A DNA stretch of 64,000 nt from contig NZ_FQUQ01000001.1 of assembly GCF_900129215.1 (NCBI RefSeq), positions 1,488,001 to 1,552,000 of the forward strand, given 5' to 3'. The DNA is from Pedobacter caeni. GTDB taxonomy: Bacteria; Bacteroidota; Bacteroidia; Sphingobacteriales; Sphingobacteriaceae. The position numbers and the translations under genes were made by a program. The notes beneath the pieces were generated by a model. That model did no database searches. It saw nothing but the letters and a program-made list of their open reading frames with translations, and was not told the origin of the DNA. Shown here piece by piece: positions 26,904 to 36,891 of this stretch (the stretch's first letter is position 1; each line of letters starts with the position of its first letter).

Positions 26904-26911
26904 TATATTTG
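26904..26911 (+). promoter_or_regulatory. -7 promoter element of lepA
   Basis: TATATTTG, perfect TAnnTTTG, ending 8 bases before the lepA ATG. The transcript would be nearly leaderless. Confidence 0.55.
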
Positions 26912-26919
26912 CGCCACTG

Positions 26920-28707
26920 ATGAAGCACATACGTAATTTTTGCATAATTGCACATATTGACCACGGGAAAAGTACCCTGGCCGACCGTTTACTGGAATAT
27001 ACTAAAACCATTACCCAACGTGAGTCTCAGGCTCAGTTGCTGGATAATATGGATTTGGAACGTGAACGTGGTATCACGATAAAAAGCCACGCCATTCAAA
27101 TGAATTATACAGTGGACGGACAGGAATATATATTAAACCTGATCGATACGCCCGGACACGTAGATTTTTCTTATGAAGTTTCCCGTTCTATCGCTGCCTG
27201 TGAAGGTGCTTTATTAATCGTTGATGCTTCTCAGGGGATTCAGGCACAAACCATTTCCAACTTATATCTTGCTTTAGAGCATGACCTGGAAATCATCCCG
27301 ATCCTGAATAAAATGGATTTACCAGGTGCCATGCCTGAAGAGGTTAAAGATCAGATCATCGACCTGATTGGTTGTAAACGCGAAGAAATCATTCCTGCAT
27401 CCGGAAAAACCGGACTGGGGGTAATGGAAATCCTTCAGGCGATTATAGACCGCGTACCTGCTCCGGTTGGAGAACCAGAGGCACCATTACAAGCCTTAAT
27501 CTTTGACTCTGTATTTAACTCTTTCAGAGGGATCATCGCTTACTACAAAGTAGTGAATGGTGAAATCAGAAAAGGTGATAAAGTAAAGTTCATCAATACC
27601 GGCAAAGAATACCTTGCGGATGAGGTGGGTGTACTAAAATTAAACATGTTGCCTAAGGATGTGGTGAAAACCGGAGACGTAGGTTATATTATATCAGGGA
27701 TTAAAGAAGCGCGTGAGGTAAAGGTTGGAGATACGATTACCAACGTTGCCAGACCTTCCTTAGATTCCATTCAAGGATTTGAAGAGGTAAAACCAATGGT
27801 ATTTGCGGGGATCTATCCTGTAGATACGGATGAGTTTGAAGAACTTCGTGAGGCCATGCATAAATTGCAGCTGAACGATGCTTCGATCGTATTTGAACCG
27901 GAAAGCTCTGCAGCTTTAGGTTTCGGATTCCGTTGCGGGTTCCTTGGAATGTTGCACATGGAGATCATCCAGGAGCGTCTGGAACGCGAATTTGACATGA
28001 CGGTAATTACTACTGTTCCCAACGTGTCTTATATCGCCCATACGACCAAAGGTGATGAAATCATCGTGAACAACCCTTCAGACCTTCCTGATCCAAGTAA
28101 ACTGGATTTTGTGGAAGAGCCTTTCATCAAAGCAAACATCATTACCAAAGCTGAATTTGTTGGTCCCGTAATGTCTCTTTGTATTCAGAAAAGAGGAACG
28201 ATCATCAATCAGTCGTACCTGACTTCAGACCGCGTTGAACTGGTGTTTGAAATGCCTATGGGTGAGATCGTTTTCGATTTCTACGATAAGCTGAAAACCA
28301 TCTCTAAAGGATATGCTTCTTTCGATTACCATCAGATCGGTTATAAACAATCTGAACTGGTACGTCTGGACATTCTGTTGAATGGTGAACATGTGGATGC
28401 GTTATCATCCTTAATTCACCGCACCAATGCTTATGACTTCGGAAAAAGAATCTGCGAGAAATTGAGGGAATTGATTCCGAGACAACAGTTTGAAATTGTG
28501 ATCCAGGCTTCTATCGGTGCAAAAATCATTGCCCGTGAGACCGTAAGGGCTTTACGTAAGGATGTAACAGCCAAATGTTATGGTGGTGACATCTCCCGTA
28601 AACGTAAACTTTTGGAGAAACAAAAGAAAGGTAAAAAACGGATGCGTCAGGTAGGTAATGTGGAGATTCCACAAACCGCTTTCATGGCCGTACTTAAATT
28701 AGATTAA
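26920..28707 (+). CDS. lepA: Elongation factor 4 (back-translocating GTPase LepA)
   Basis: 595 residues, the full LepA length. Translational GTPase with the P-loop [14 protein letters not shown], switch [10 protein letters not shown] and NKMDLPGA, then EF-G-like domains II, III and V and the LepA-specific C-terminal domain ([21 protein letters not shown], here cited in part). It acts on ribosomes in assembly and translocation. Cytosolic, sometimes membrane-associated. Followed by folD after 54 bases with a short hairpin in between. Confidence 0.97.
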   Translation: MKHIRNFCIIAHIDHGKSTLADRLLEYTKTITQRESQAQLLDNMDLERERGITIKSHAIQMNYTVDGQEYILNLIDTPGHVDFSYEVSRSIAACEGALLIVDASQGIQAQTISNLYLALEHDLEIIPILNKMDLPGAMPEEVKDQIIDLIGCKREEIIPASGKTGLGVMEILQAIIDRVPAPVGEPEAPLQALIFDSVFNSFRGIIAYYKVVNGEIRKGDKVKFINTGKEYLADEVGVLKLNMLPKDVVKTGDVGYIISGIKEAREVKVGDTITNVARPSLDSIQGFEEVKPMVFAGIYPVDTDEFEELREAMHKLQLNDASIVFEPESSAALGFGFRCGFLGMLHMEIIQERLEREFDMTVITTVPNVSYIAHTTKGDEIIVNNPSDLPDPSKLDFVEEPFIKANIITKAEFVGPVMSLCIQKRGTIINQSYLTSDRVELVFEMPMGEIVFDFYDKLKTISKGYASFDYHQIGYKQSELVRLDILLNGEHVDALSSLIHRTNAYDFGKRICEKLRELIPRQQFEIVIQASIGAKIIARETVRALRKDVTAKCYGGDISRKRKLLEKQKKGKKRMRQVGNVEIPQTAFMAVLKLD

Positions 28708-28712
28708 TTTCC

Positions 28713-28734
28713 AGGCAATGCTCCGGCATTGCCT
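28713..28734 (+). terminator. Short GC hairpin between lepA and folD
   Basis: Perfect 9-base stem AGGCAATGC / GCATTGCCT with a TCCG tetraloop, 5 bases after the lepA stop. No T run, so it may be a partial terminator or an mRNA end-protecting hairpin. Confidence 0.45.
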
Positions 28735-28761
28735 ATACATAAACAACATCATTAGGATTAC

Positions 28762-29643
28762 ATGCAGTTACTTGACGGAAAATTCGCATCAGAGAAAATA
28801 AAACAGGAAATAGCAGCAGAAGCCGCAGCTTTCTTAGCAGAGAGTGGCAGAAAGCCACACTTAATTGCAATCCTGGTTGGAAATGATGGTGGCAGCGAAA
28901 CCTATGTTGCCAGTAAAATGAAAAACTGTGAAAAGGTAGGTTTTCAATCTTCCCTGATCAGATATGATGTCACAGTTACTGAAGCAGAATTGCTTCAGAA
29001 GATCGAAGAAATCAATCAGGATGCCGGAGTAGACGGTTTAATCGTTCAACTTCCCCTTCCTAAACACATCGATCCTGAAAAAGTAACGGAAACGATCGAC
29101 TATCGTAAAGATGTAGATGGGTTTCACCCGGTAAACCTGGGACGCATGATGAGAAATCTGCCATGCTTTATTCCTGCAACACCTTATGGAATTCTGTTAA
29201 TGCTACAGGCTTATCAGATTGATACCACAGGGAAACACTGTGTGGTAGTCGGCAGAAGTAACATTGTCGGAAGTCCGATGAGTATCCTGATGGCCAGAAA
29301 TGCAAACCCAGGAAACTGTACAGTAACATTGACGCATAGTAAAACAGCGAATTTAAAAGAGCTGGCTTTACAGGCAGATATCATTGTAGCAGCGATTGGC
29401 AAGAAGAATTTTGTAACTGCAGATATGGTGAAGCCTGGTGCAATCATCATTGACGTAGGGATCAACAGAGAGACTTCAACAGAAACTAAATCAGGTTATA
29501 AGCTGTACGGTGACGTTGATTTTGAAAACGTAGCGCCTAAAGCTTCATGGATCACTCCGGTTCCCGGAGGTGTAGGTCTGATGACGATTGTGGGTTTATT
29601 AAAGAACACATTGGCTTCAGCTAAAAAAGAAATCTATCCATAA
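28762..29643 (+). CDS. folD: Bifunctional methylenetetrahydrofolate dehydrogenase/cyclohydrolase
   Basis: 293 residues, the normal FolD length. Contains the substrate-binding [13 protein letters not shown] (catalytic Lys), [19 protein letters not shown] and the NADP-binding [12 protein letters not shown], ending [10 protein letters not shown]. Converts 5,10-methylene-THF to 10-formyl-THF in the cytosol. Ends at a very strong bidirectional terminator. Confidence 0.97.
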   Translation: MQLLDGKFASEKIKQEIAAEAAAFLAESGRKPHLIAILVGNDGGSETYVASKMKNCEKVGFQSSLIRYDVTVTEAELLQKIEEINQDAGVDGLIVQLPLPKHIDPEKVTETIDYRKDVDGFHPVNLGRMMRNLPCFIPATPYGILLMLQAYQIDTTGKHCVVVGRSNIVGSPMSILMARNANPGNCTVTLTHSKTANLKELALQADIIVAAIGKKNFVTADMVKPGAIIIDVGINRETSTETKSGYKLYGDVDFENVAPKASWITPVPGGVGLMTIVGLLKNTLASAKKEIYP

Positions 29644-29660
29644 GAATTCAGGATATCACG

Positions 29661-29708
29661 ATAAAAAGAAAGAGGGTTGATTATTGAATCAACCCTCTTT
29701 CTTTTTAT
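29661..29708. terminator. Bidirectional intrinsic terminator
   Basis: Perfect 22-base stem (29661-29682 and 29687-29708) with loop ATTG, GC core GAGGGTTGA and A/T-rich outer arms, between convergent folD and the Rieske gene. Confidence 0.9.
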
Positions 29709-29720
29709 ACAAATTGTTTT

Positions 29721-30053
29721 TTATCCAAATAGTTTCTTAATCCAGCTTTCTTTTAAGCCCACGTAAATCCCATCTTCTCTTTCCTCCACCGGATAAATAT
29801 CGATATAATCCCCCTGCCCCTCTGCTCCCCTTCCTGTCTCCAGACTATACTCATACCGATGAATCGGACAGATCAGATACCCATCTTTACAGCGCCCTCC
29901 GCTCAATATCCCTCCGGCATGCGGACAGGTATTCTGAACGACATGAACCTGATGCTGATGCCTCAGCATACATAATTTCTTCCCGTTCACCTTAATTTGT
30001 GTGACAAAATCCTGCTCCGGGAAGGTTCCTTCTATTTTATACCACTTCAACAT
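29721..30053 (-). CDS. Rieske [2Fe-2S] ferredoxin-like protein
   Basis: 110 residues, a free-standing Rieske domain. The cluster ligands are in CPHAGG and CPIHRYEY (Cys-X-His and Cys-X2-His). No membrane anchor. Resembles small NirD/BphF-type ferredoxins that feed electrons to an oxygenase or reductase. No partner is adjacent. Divergent from queE. Confidence 0.88.
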   Translation of the reverse strand: MLKWYKIEGTFPEQDFVTQIKVNGKKLCMLRHQHQVHVVQNTCPHAGGILSGGRCKDGYLICPIHRYEYSLETGRGAEGQGDYIDIYPVEEREDGIYVGLKESWIKKLFG

Positions 30054-30137
30054 CTCCGGATTCCCTTCTTTTTCATAGATTGGTCATATAAACGTTTTCA
30101 ATATACATATAATCTCATTTCCCGCGGATATTTTATT

Positions 30138-30145
30138 TACCTTTG
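30138..30145 (+). promoter_or_regulatory. -7 promoter element of queE
   Basis: TACCTTTG, perfect TAnnTTTG, ending 10 bases before the ATG at 30156. It also argues against any start further upstream. Confidence 0.55.
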
Positions 30146-30155
30146 CAGCCTTTAT

Positions 30156-30779
30156 ATGGCACATCAAATACCAGCAGACGGCACATTACTTCCTTTAATG
30201 GAAGAGTTTTACACCATTCAGGGCGAAGGATTTAACACAGGAAAAGCGGCTTATTTTATTCGTTTGGGAGGTTGCGATGTCGGTTGTCACTGGTGTGACG
30301 TGAAAGAAAGCTGGGATGCAGAATTACATCCGCTGACTTTATCAGATGACATTGTCATTAAAGCAGATAGTTTTCCCGGAAAAGCAGTAGTGATCACCGG
30401 TGGTGAACCACTGATATACAACCTGGATTACCTGACCCAAAAGTTAAAAGAAAGAAATATCCTGACCTTTATCGAGACTTCTGGTGCTTATCCGCTTTCA
30501 GGAACCTGGGATTGGATCTGTCTTTCTCCAAAGAAATTTAAAGCGCCCCGTCCGGACATCACTCCTTTTGCAAATGAGCTGAAAGTAATTGTGTTCAACA
30601 AGAGTGATTTCGAATGGGCAGAGAAATACGCAGAAAGCGTTTCTGACTCCTGTAAGTTGTATTTACAACCAGAATGGTCCAAATCAAAAGAGATGACTCC
30701 ACTGATTATTGACTATGTAATGGCAAACCCTAAATGGGAAATTTCCCTACAGACTCACAAATATTTAAATATCCCTTAA
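30156..30779 (+). CDS. queE: 7-carboxy-7-deazaguanine synthase
   Basis: 207 residues from the ATG at 30156; the frame is open further upstream but would cross the promoter and overlap the Rieske gene. Radical SAM enzyme with Cys40, Cys44 and Cys47 in CDVGCHWC, preceded by EEFYTIQGEGFNTGKAAYFIR and followed by VITGGEPL. Converts 6-carboxytetrahydropterin to CDG on the route to queuosine. Other que genes are not adjacent. Confidence 0.93.
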   Translation: MAHQIPADGTLLPLMEEFYTIQGEGFNTGKAAYFIRLGGCDVGCHWCDVKESWDAELHPLTLSDDIVIKADSFPGKAVVITGGEPLIYNLDYLTQKLKERNILTFIETSGAYPLSGTWDWICLSPKKFKAPRPDITPFANELKVIVFNKSDFEWAEKYAESVSDSCKLYLQPEWSKSKEMTPLIIDYVMANPKWEISLQTHKYLNIP

Positions 30780-30832
30780 TTATATCTTCGGATTTTTCGC
30801 TACATTTAATATTATTCATTAACAGTAGCGTT

Positions 30833-32728
30833 TTGAAAAAAATATCTATTGCCGCTTTCTTAGTTTTTCTAATTCTTGGGGTTAACGCGCAAAACTCTAC
30901 TGTCAAAAAAGCGACAGCGGATTTTGACAAGGCCCAGGCCTATTTGAATAACAATGAATACGAAGCAGCCATTGCTTCGCTAAAGGATGCTGTGGCAGCT
31001 GATGCCAACTTTCAGAACGCCATCATTCAACTTGCAGAACTCAACCGGAGAATCAGATCTTTTGAAGAAGCCAAGTTATATTACAACAAAGCGCTTGCCT
31101 TAGGTGCCGGATCGGACGTACGTCTGCATTATGGATTGGCCGAATGTCAGATCAATACCGGTGATTACCAAAGTGCATTGAAAAACATCAATGTCTTTAT
31201 CGAAAAATATACCGGAAATGACAAGGCCTTTCTTGCCAAAGCAGAGAAATACAGAAAGGACTGTGAGTTTTCCATCCAGGCATTAAAAACACCCCAGAAA
31301 TACGAACCTGTTAACCTTGGTGCAAAAATCAATTCTAAGCACCGGGATTACTTCCCGGCCATTACTGCCGACAATGAAACCTTAATCTTCAGCAGAAATA
31401 TCGATGGCAATGAAGACTTTTTTATCTCTAAAAAAGTAGATAAAGAATGGACCGACCCTGTTTCCCTGAGCAGTAATATCAATACTTCCCAATTCAATGA
31501 GGGTGCACAATCTATTTCTCCTGATGGGCAATACCTTTTTTTTACGGGTTGCAACAGGCCGAATGGGCTGGGAAGATGTGACATTTATGTCAGTCATAAG
31601 GAAGGAAACAACTGGGGACAGCCTTTTAACCTTGGTGCTCCGGTAAATTCTATGTACTGGGAATCGCAACCCGCCATCAGTCCGGATGGAAGTACCTTGT
31701 ATTTTGTGAGCAACAGACCAGGGGGGATTGGTGGTTATGACATCTGGAAAACCCTGCTCAATGAAGAAGGCGAATGGTCAGTACCGGTCAACCTTGGCCC
31801 GGAGATCAATACTCCTTATGATGAAAATACGCCCTTCCTTCATGCCGATGGAAAAACACTGTACTTCTCTTCTGATGGATGGCCAGGCATGGGCAGCAAA
31901 GACATTTTCATGAGCCGCATGGACAGTACCAGTCATTGGAGCAAACCTTTAAATATGGGATACCCCATCAATAGTTTTAGTGAAGAAACCGGATTGATTG
32001 TGAGCCCCAACGGAACAGAAGCTTTTTTCTCTTCCAATTTAAAAGACGGGCATGGCGACATGGACATTTACCAGTTTAAACTGCCGGAAGATAAAAAACC
32101 AATGGCCATTACTTATGTAAAAGGCATTGTCCGGGATAAAGAAACCAGGAAGTTCCTGGAAGCGAGGGTACAGGTGGTCAACCTGGGCAATAAAAAGACT
32201 GCTTACAATGATTATACCTCTAAAGACAATGGGGAATTTCTTGCGGTAATGCCTTTCGGTGCTGATTATGCTTTTAACGTCAGTGCAGATGGTTATCTTT
32301 TTTATTCTGAAAATTATGAGCTTAAATCCGTCAATGGGAACAAACCCTTTCTTCTGGAGATTGATTTAGAGCGGTTGAAAGTCGGTACAAATATGGTCCT
32401 GAAGAACATCTTCTTCGATACGAATGAATATACCCTTCTCCCCGCTTCAGTGACAGAACTTGCAACCCTGAAAGAGCTGTTAAAAAACAACCCGAACATC
32501 CACATAGAGGTTCAGGGACATACGGATAATGTAGGGAATGACCTTCAAAACGAGAAACTATCTGTCAACCGTGCCAAAGCGGTATACGATCACCTGATTG
32601 AAAGCAAAATTGATGCGGCAAGATTAACTTACAAAGGTTATGGGGAAACCAAGCCAATTGCAGGAAATGAAACGGAAGAAAAGCGGAAAAAGAACAGGAG
32701 AACCTCCTTTATCATTACTAAAATCTAG
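30833..32728 (+). CDS. PorE-like OmpA-family protein (TPR, beta-propeller, CRD, OmpA)
   Basis: 631 residues from a TTG start at 30833, chosen because the signal peptide MKKISIAAFLVFLILGVNA begins exactly there; the upstream frame lacks coding character and overlaps queE. Domain order: TPR repeats (about 22-125), PD40/WD40 beta-propeller (about 150-425, repeats such as PAISPDGSTLYFVSNRPGG), carboxypeptidase-regulatory-like domain (about 437-520), OmpA C-terminal peptidoglycan-binding domain (about 525-631, VQGHTDNVGN, NRAKAVYDHL). This is the architecture of PorE of the type IX secretion system. Paralogues with other roles exist in the phylum. The stop overlaps the next, convergent gene by 4 bases. 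Confidence 0.85.
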   Translation: MKKISIAAFLVFLILGVNAQNSTVKKATADFDKAQAYLNNNEYEAAIASLKDAVAADANFQNAIIQLAELNRRIRSFEEAKLYYNKALALGAGSDVRLHYGLAECQINTGDYQSALKNINVFIEKYTGNDKAFLAKAEKYRKDCEFSIQALKTPQKYEPVNLGAKINSKHRDYFPAITADNETLIFSRNIDGNEDFFISKKVDKEWTDPVSLSSNINTSQFNEGAQSISPDGQYLFFTGCNRPNGLGRCDIYVSHKEGNNWGQPFNLGAPVNSMYWESQPAISPDGSTLYFVSNRPGGIGGYDIWKTLLNEEGEWSVPVNLGPEINTPYDENTPFLHADGKTLYFSSDGWPGMGSKDIFMSRMDSTSHWSKPLNMGYPINSFSEETGLIVSPNGTEAFFSSNLKDGHGDMDIYQFKLPEDKKPMAITYVKGIVRDKETRKFLEARVQVVNLGNKKTAYNDYTSKDNGEFLAVMPFGADYAFNVSADGYLFYSENYELKSVNGNKPFLLEIDLERLKVGTNMVLKNIFFDTNEYTLLPASVTELATLKELLKNNPNIHIEVQGHTDNVGNDLQNEKLSVNRAKAVYDHLIESKIDAARLTYKGYGETKPIAGNETEEKRKKNRRTSFIITKI

Positions 32729-33312
32729 AGCGCCCGGCCGCTCTGGTGCTGTTCAGACAGCTTTGTGCATTTAGCCTCATAATCATCATACACCCCCAGG
32801 TCAAATGATTCCAGATTAACGGTTTTAAACTTCATTTTTGTCCTGATCGTTGGAATTTTAACAAGTTTTCCCGATCCCTTATTGGCCGCAGGGTTAAAAT
32901 AATTCCAATCTCCGATGTAATCATGCGTTAACAGGTTTAAACTGGATTCCCCGCTTCCATCATGGGTAGCACCACCATATGAATACCTGCTTACACCAAT
33001 CAGCTGTACTTTTTTAGTATCCTTGTTGTACCTGAACTGAGTTTTAAAACCTGTCCGCATCCAGTCATTGAAAAGCTCAAAGCCACTTTTAGTGGCCTTA
33101 ATTCCGGCGTTATCATCTAGATTTGCCAGTGCCTGGCTTTGAATTTTTGTAAACTTCTGACTGGATAACCGGCATACTATAATAGACTCTTTTCCGGATA
33201 AATACACCGTATCCTTTACCCCATCATGATCTAAATCTTTAATGAGTTTCTCCTGCCCGAAAACGAGCATCTGGGATAAGAACAAAACAAATGTCAGGAG
33301 CGCTTTTGCCAT
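32725..33312 (-). CDS. Hypothetical exported protein
   Basis: 195 residues with a signal peptide (MAKALLTFVLFLSQMLVFG, cleavage before QE). The mature start has DLDHDGVKD, a calcium-loop-like motif seen in FG-GAP/VCBS-like repeats. The rest is not recognised. Its 3' end overlaps the convergent OmpA-family gene by 4 bases. Function unknown. Confidence 0.6.
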   Translation of the reverse strand: MAKALLTFVLFLSQMLVFGQEKLIKDLDHDGVKDTVYLSGKESIIVCRLSSQKFTKIQSQALANLDDNAGIKATKSGFELFNDWMRTGFKTQFRYNKDTKKVQLIGVSRYSYGGATHDGSGESSLNLLTHDYIGDWNYFNPAANKGSGKLVKIPTIRTKMKFKTVNLESFDLGVYDDYEAKCTKLSEQHQSGRAL

Positions 33313-33366
33313 GATTGGTTCAATTTGATTTTTATCATCAAACTTAATACCAGTATTTTATACTGT

Positions 33367-33747
33367 CTATACCAAGTCCGGCTTTGGATAGTCCGGAGCT
33401 ATAAAATCAAGCAGTCGTTTACGGGAAATGATCTGGTTGCCACTAAAAAAATCGCCATCATCCAGACGGGCTAGTGAAGAAGTGGATTGCTGAGCCAGCC
33501 AGGCAACAAATAAATCTCTGTTGGGGAAGATTTTCGGTTCGGAAAAAGCGCCGTCCCAGATTTCACCATACAAGAACTCTTTATTTTCATTCATCGCCAT
33601 CCCCATACCACAATAGTCGCGGTGGCCATATCTGAGTTCAGTTCCTGATTCGAGTTTATCAGTCACCTGAGCAGCCAAAACAGGGCCAAATACCAAGGTA
33701 TCTGAGGCCAATCTATGCAGTGCTGCTTCATATTCATCCATAACCAT
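33367..33747 (-). CDS. Hypothetical protein
   Basis: 126 residues, acidic and soluble, with YGHRDYCGMGMA and GEIWDGAF as the only striking segments. Not recognised. It lies between the exported protein and kdsA on the same strand, 34 bases after kdsA, and may be a downstream member of the recQ-kdsA unit. Confidence 0.55.
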   Translation of the reverse strand: MVMDEYEAALHRLASDTLVFGPVLAAQVTDKLESGTELRYGHRDYCGMGMAMNENKEFLYGEIWDGAFSEPKIFPNRDLFVAWLAQQSTSSLARLDDGDFFSGNQIISRKRLLDFIAPDYPKPDLV

Positions 33748-33781
33748 AAAATTAATTATGTTATTGCCTAAAGTTAGATCA

Positions 33782-34597
33782 TCAGATCACCGCTTGTCTC
33801 AACCTGACCAGTTTTACCAGTAAATCTTCCAGTAAATCCAGGTGTAACATATTTGCACCATCAGACTTTGCATTTGCCGGATCAGGATGTGTTTCAATAA
33901 ACAAGCCATCCGCACCAACAGCAATTGCTGCTTTGGCAATCGTTTCGATCAGCTCAGGTTTTCCACCCGTTACTCCCGAACTCTGGTTGGGCTGTTGCAG
34001 GGAATGTGTGCAATCCATCACTACAGGAACCCCGAAGGCCTGCATTTCAGGTAATCCACGATAATCTACAATCAGGTCCTGATAGCCGAAAGTATTTCCA
34101 CGATCAGTCAGGATCACCCGGTTATTTCCGGATTCCACGATCTTTTCTACAGCAAATTTCATCGATCCAGCCGATAAAAACTGACCTTTCTTTACATTAA
34201 CTACTTTTCCTGTATGTGCGGCAGCGATCAGCAAATCTGTCTGGCGACAAAGGAATGCGGGGATCTGCAATACATCCACATAAGCTGCTGCCATTGCAGC
34301 TTCTGCGCTTTCATGGATATCAGTAACCGTAGGTACATTAAAAGTTTTACCGATTTTCTCCAGGATTTTCAAAGCTTTCTCATCTCCGATTCCGGTAAAT
34401 GAGCCTCCTTTTGAGCGGTTCGCTTTGCGGTAAGATCCTTTGAAGATATAAGGGATATTCAGTTTATCAGTGATGGTAATGATTTTCTCAGCAATGCGTA
34501 ACGCAATGTCCTCTCCTTCAATGGCACATGGTCCGGCCATTAGAAAGAAATTATTGGAATCCTGATGTTTTAAATTATCTAGTGGAAAATTGATCAT
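33782..34597 (-). CDS. kdsA: 3-deoxy-8-phosphooctulonate synthase
   Basis: 271 residues, full length. Condenses arabinose 5-phosphate with PEP to Kdo-8-phosphate for lipopolysaccharide. Signatures include LMAGPCAIEGED, FKGSYRKANRS, FGVPVVMDCTHSLQQPN and FIETHPDPANAKSDG. Starts 15 bases after recQ on the same strand. The arabinose-5-phosphate isomerase gene is on the other side of recQ, divergent. Confidence 0.96.
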   Translation of the reverse strand: MINFPLDNLKHQDSNNFFLMAGPCAIEGEDIALRIAEKIITITDKLNIPYIFKGSYRKANRSKGGSFTGIGDEKALKILEKIGKTFNVPTVTDIHESAEAAMAAAYVDVLQIPAFLCRQTDLLIAAAHTGKVVNVKKGQFLSAGSMKFAVEKIVESGNNRVILTDRGNTFGYQDLIVDYRGLPEMQAFGVPVVMDCTHSLQQPNQSSGVTGGKPELIETIAKAAIAVGADGLFIETHPDPANAKSDGANMLHLDLLEDLLVKLVRLRQAVI

Positions 34598-34612
34598 TTT
34601 GTATCTTTTGTA

Positions 34613-36802
34613 TTAATTACCGAATTCAGACATGAATTTAATCCGCATTAACTGGATTTCTTCACGTGAATAGTCTGTCTCCCCCAATTCTTTTAAAGCC
34701 TCATCGATAGAGTCATTCTCGGCAGACTGGAAGTAATCAAATACTTCATCCTGACGGTCTTCATCAATCAACTCATCAACAAAATAATTAAGGTTCAGCT
34801 TGGTGCCTGAATTTACAATGGCTTCGATTTCTTTTAAGATATCGAAATAAGTGATGCCTTTGGATTTAGCGATATCTTCCAGACCAATCTGTCTGTCGAT
34901 ATTCTGGATAATAGACACTTTAAGCTGCGATTTATTTGCCTGGGTTTTGATGATCAGGTCTATCGGGCGCTCAATGTCATTATCGTCTACATATTTCTTA
35001 ATCAGCTCAATGAATGGAGAACCAAACTTCATGGCCTTTCCATTTCCTACTCCGGAGATCTGCTTCAACTCATCCATCGCAATCGGATAATGCGTACACA
35101 TCTCTTCCAATGAAGGGTCCTGGAATACCACAAATGGAGGTACATTCTTTTGCTTGGCGATTTTCTTTCTCAGGTCCTTTAACAGCTGTAACAATTGCGT
35201 ATCCAGCGTGCCTGTACCATGTTTCACATCATCCTCATCATCGTCCGCAGCACTTTCTATCGGCTCATTGAGCACAAATTTCAGGCTGTATGGGTTTTCA
35301 ATGAAATCCCTTCCGTTATTGGTCAGTCTTAAAAGACCGTAATTGTCAATATCTTTAGAAAGGAAGTTGTTCAGTACCGACTGGCGGACCAAAGACTTCC
35401 AGTAGTTTTCTCCTTCTACGATGCCCAGACCAAACTCCGCAATCTTGCCATGCTCATAAGCAATGGTTTGTGCCGTTTCAGAACCGGTAAAAATATTCAG
35501 GATATGTGTATCGTCGAACTTCTCTCCTATGCGTTGCACCAGTTTCAGTAAAACCAGCAGCGATTCTTCTGCATCAAAAAGCGTTTTAGGCTTTTTACAG
35601 TTGTCGCACATACAGTTACAGCCTGTTTCGTTGAAGTTCTCTCCAAAGTAATGCAGGATTTGTTTTCTGCGGCAAACACCAGACTCCGCATAGTCGATCA
35701 CTTCTTTCAGGATCTGTGTCCCGATTTCACGTTCAGACACCGGCTTGTCCTTCATGAACTTGGCCAGCTTATCTACATCTTTCTGTGCGTAAAAAGCAAT
35801 ACATACCCCTTCTCCTCCATCACGGCCAGCCCTGCCAGTTTCCTGATAGTAGCCTTCCATACTCTTCGGAATGTCGTGGTGAATCACGAAACGTACATCC
35901 GGTTTATCGATCCCCATACCGAAAGCAATGGTCGCCACAATGACTTCCACATCTTCCATCAGGAATTTATCCTGTGTATCGGCCCTTACCTTAGGCTCTA
36001 AACCTGCATGATAAGGCAAAGCCTTGATCCCATTCAGGTTTAAGGCTTCCGCTACTTCCTCCACCTTTTTACGGCTCAGACAGTAGATAATCCCTGATTT
36101 TCCGGTATTGTACTTGATGTACCTGATCATTTCCTTGATGACATCTCTTTTGGGGCGGATCTCATAAAACAAGTTCGGCCTGTTAAAGGACGACTTAAAC
36201 AAGGTGGCATCCGACATCTGCAGGTTCTTAATGATGTCCTGCTGAACTTTCGGAGTAGCCGTTGCCGTTAAAGCTATAATCGGGATCTCATCTCCCAGGC
36301 CAGAAATGACCTGTCTGATTTTCCGGTATTCCGGACGGAAGTCATGCCCCCATTCAGAAATACAGTGGGCCTCATCGACCGCCACAAAGGATATCTTAAT
36401 CAGTTTTAAGAACTCAATATTGTCTTGCTTGGAAAGCGATTCCGGGGCAACGTATAACAATTTGGTTTGTCCGCTGAGCAAGTCGCTTTTTACCTGGGTA
36501 ATTTCTGCTTTGTTTAAAGAAGAGTTTAAAAAGTGAGCGATGCTGTCGCTTCCGCCGAAAGCCCTCAATTGATCTACCTGATTTTTCATCAGGGCAATCA
36601 GGGGCGATATAACAATTGCAGTACCTTCGCTCATTAGCGCCGGTAACTGGTAACATATGGACTTCCCTCCACCTGTAGGCATAATAACAAACGTATTCTT
36701 TCCTTCAAGAACATTAGTGATGATAGACTCCTGATCACCTTTAAAATTATTAAAACCAAAAAAGGTTTGTAAGTTATCAAACAACGACTTTTTCACATCC
36801 AT
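34613..36802 (-). CDS. recQ: ATP-dependent DNA helicase RecQ
   Basis: 729 residues. SF2 helicase core (1-350) with Walker A MPTGGGKS, DEAH in VDEAHCISEWGHDFRPEY, and motif VI QETGRAGRDG. Then the RQC zinc region (CRRKQILHYFGE, CNCMCDNC), a winged helix and an HRDC domain (about 530-610), plus a further acidic C-terminal extension of about 100 residues. Works in recombination and fork repair. Divergent from kdsD over 89 bases. Confidence 0.95.
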   Translation of the reverse strand: MDVKKSLFDNLQTFFGFNNFKGDQESIITNVLEGKNTFVIMPTGGGKSICYQLPALMSEGTAIVISPLIALMKNQVDQLRAFGGSDSIAHFLNSSLNKAEITQVKSDLLSGQTKLLYVAPESLSKQDNIEFLKLIKISFVAVDEAHCISEWGHDFRPEYRKIRQVISGLGDEIPIIALTATATPKVQQDIIKNLQMSDATLFKSSFNRPNLFYEIRPKRDVIKEMIRYIKYNTGKSGIIYCLSRKKVEEVAEALNLNGIKALPYHAGLEPKVRADTQDKFLMEDVEVIVATIAFGMGIDKPDVRFVIHHDIPKSMEGYYQETGRAGRDGGEGVCIAFYAQKDVDKLAKFMKDKPVSEREIGTQILKEVIDYAESGVCRRKQILHYFGENFNETGCNCMCDNCKKPKTLFDAEESLLVLLKLVQRIGEKFDDTHILNIFTGSETAQTIAYEHGKIAEFGLGIVEGENYWKSLVRQSVLNNFLSKDIDNYGLLRLTNNGRDFIENPYSLKFVLNEPIESAADDDEDDVKHGTGTLDTQLLQLLKDLRKKIAKQKNVPPFVVFQDPSLEEMCTHYPIAMDELKQISGVGNGKAMKFGSPFIELIKKYVDDNDIERPIDLIIKTQANKSQLKVSIIQNIDRQIGLEDIAKSKGITYFDILKEIEAIVNSGTKLNLNYFVDELIDEDRQDEVFDYFQSAENDSIDEALKELGETDYSREEIQLMRIKFMSEFGN

Positions 36803-36846
36803 TACGCGTATAAAATATTCAGTGCTATATTTACTTCAAAATAACA

Positions 36847-36854
36847 TAATTTTG
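36847..36854 (+). promoter_or_regulatory. -7 promoter element of the kdsD-manC unit
   Basis: TAATTTTG, perfect TAnnTTTG, 37 bases before the TTG start of kdsD. Confidence 0.5.
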
Positions 36855-36891
36855 CACTAATTCAAAGCATCAATATACTAATTAATTCTGT

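Noticed and set aside
29997..30155. 53-residue upstream extension of queE
   Set aside because: It overlaps the divergent Rieske gene, crosses the queE promoter and has no similarity to QueE N-termini.
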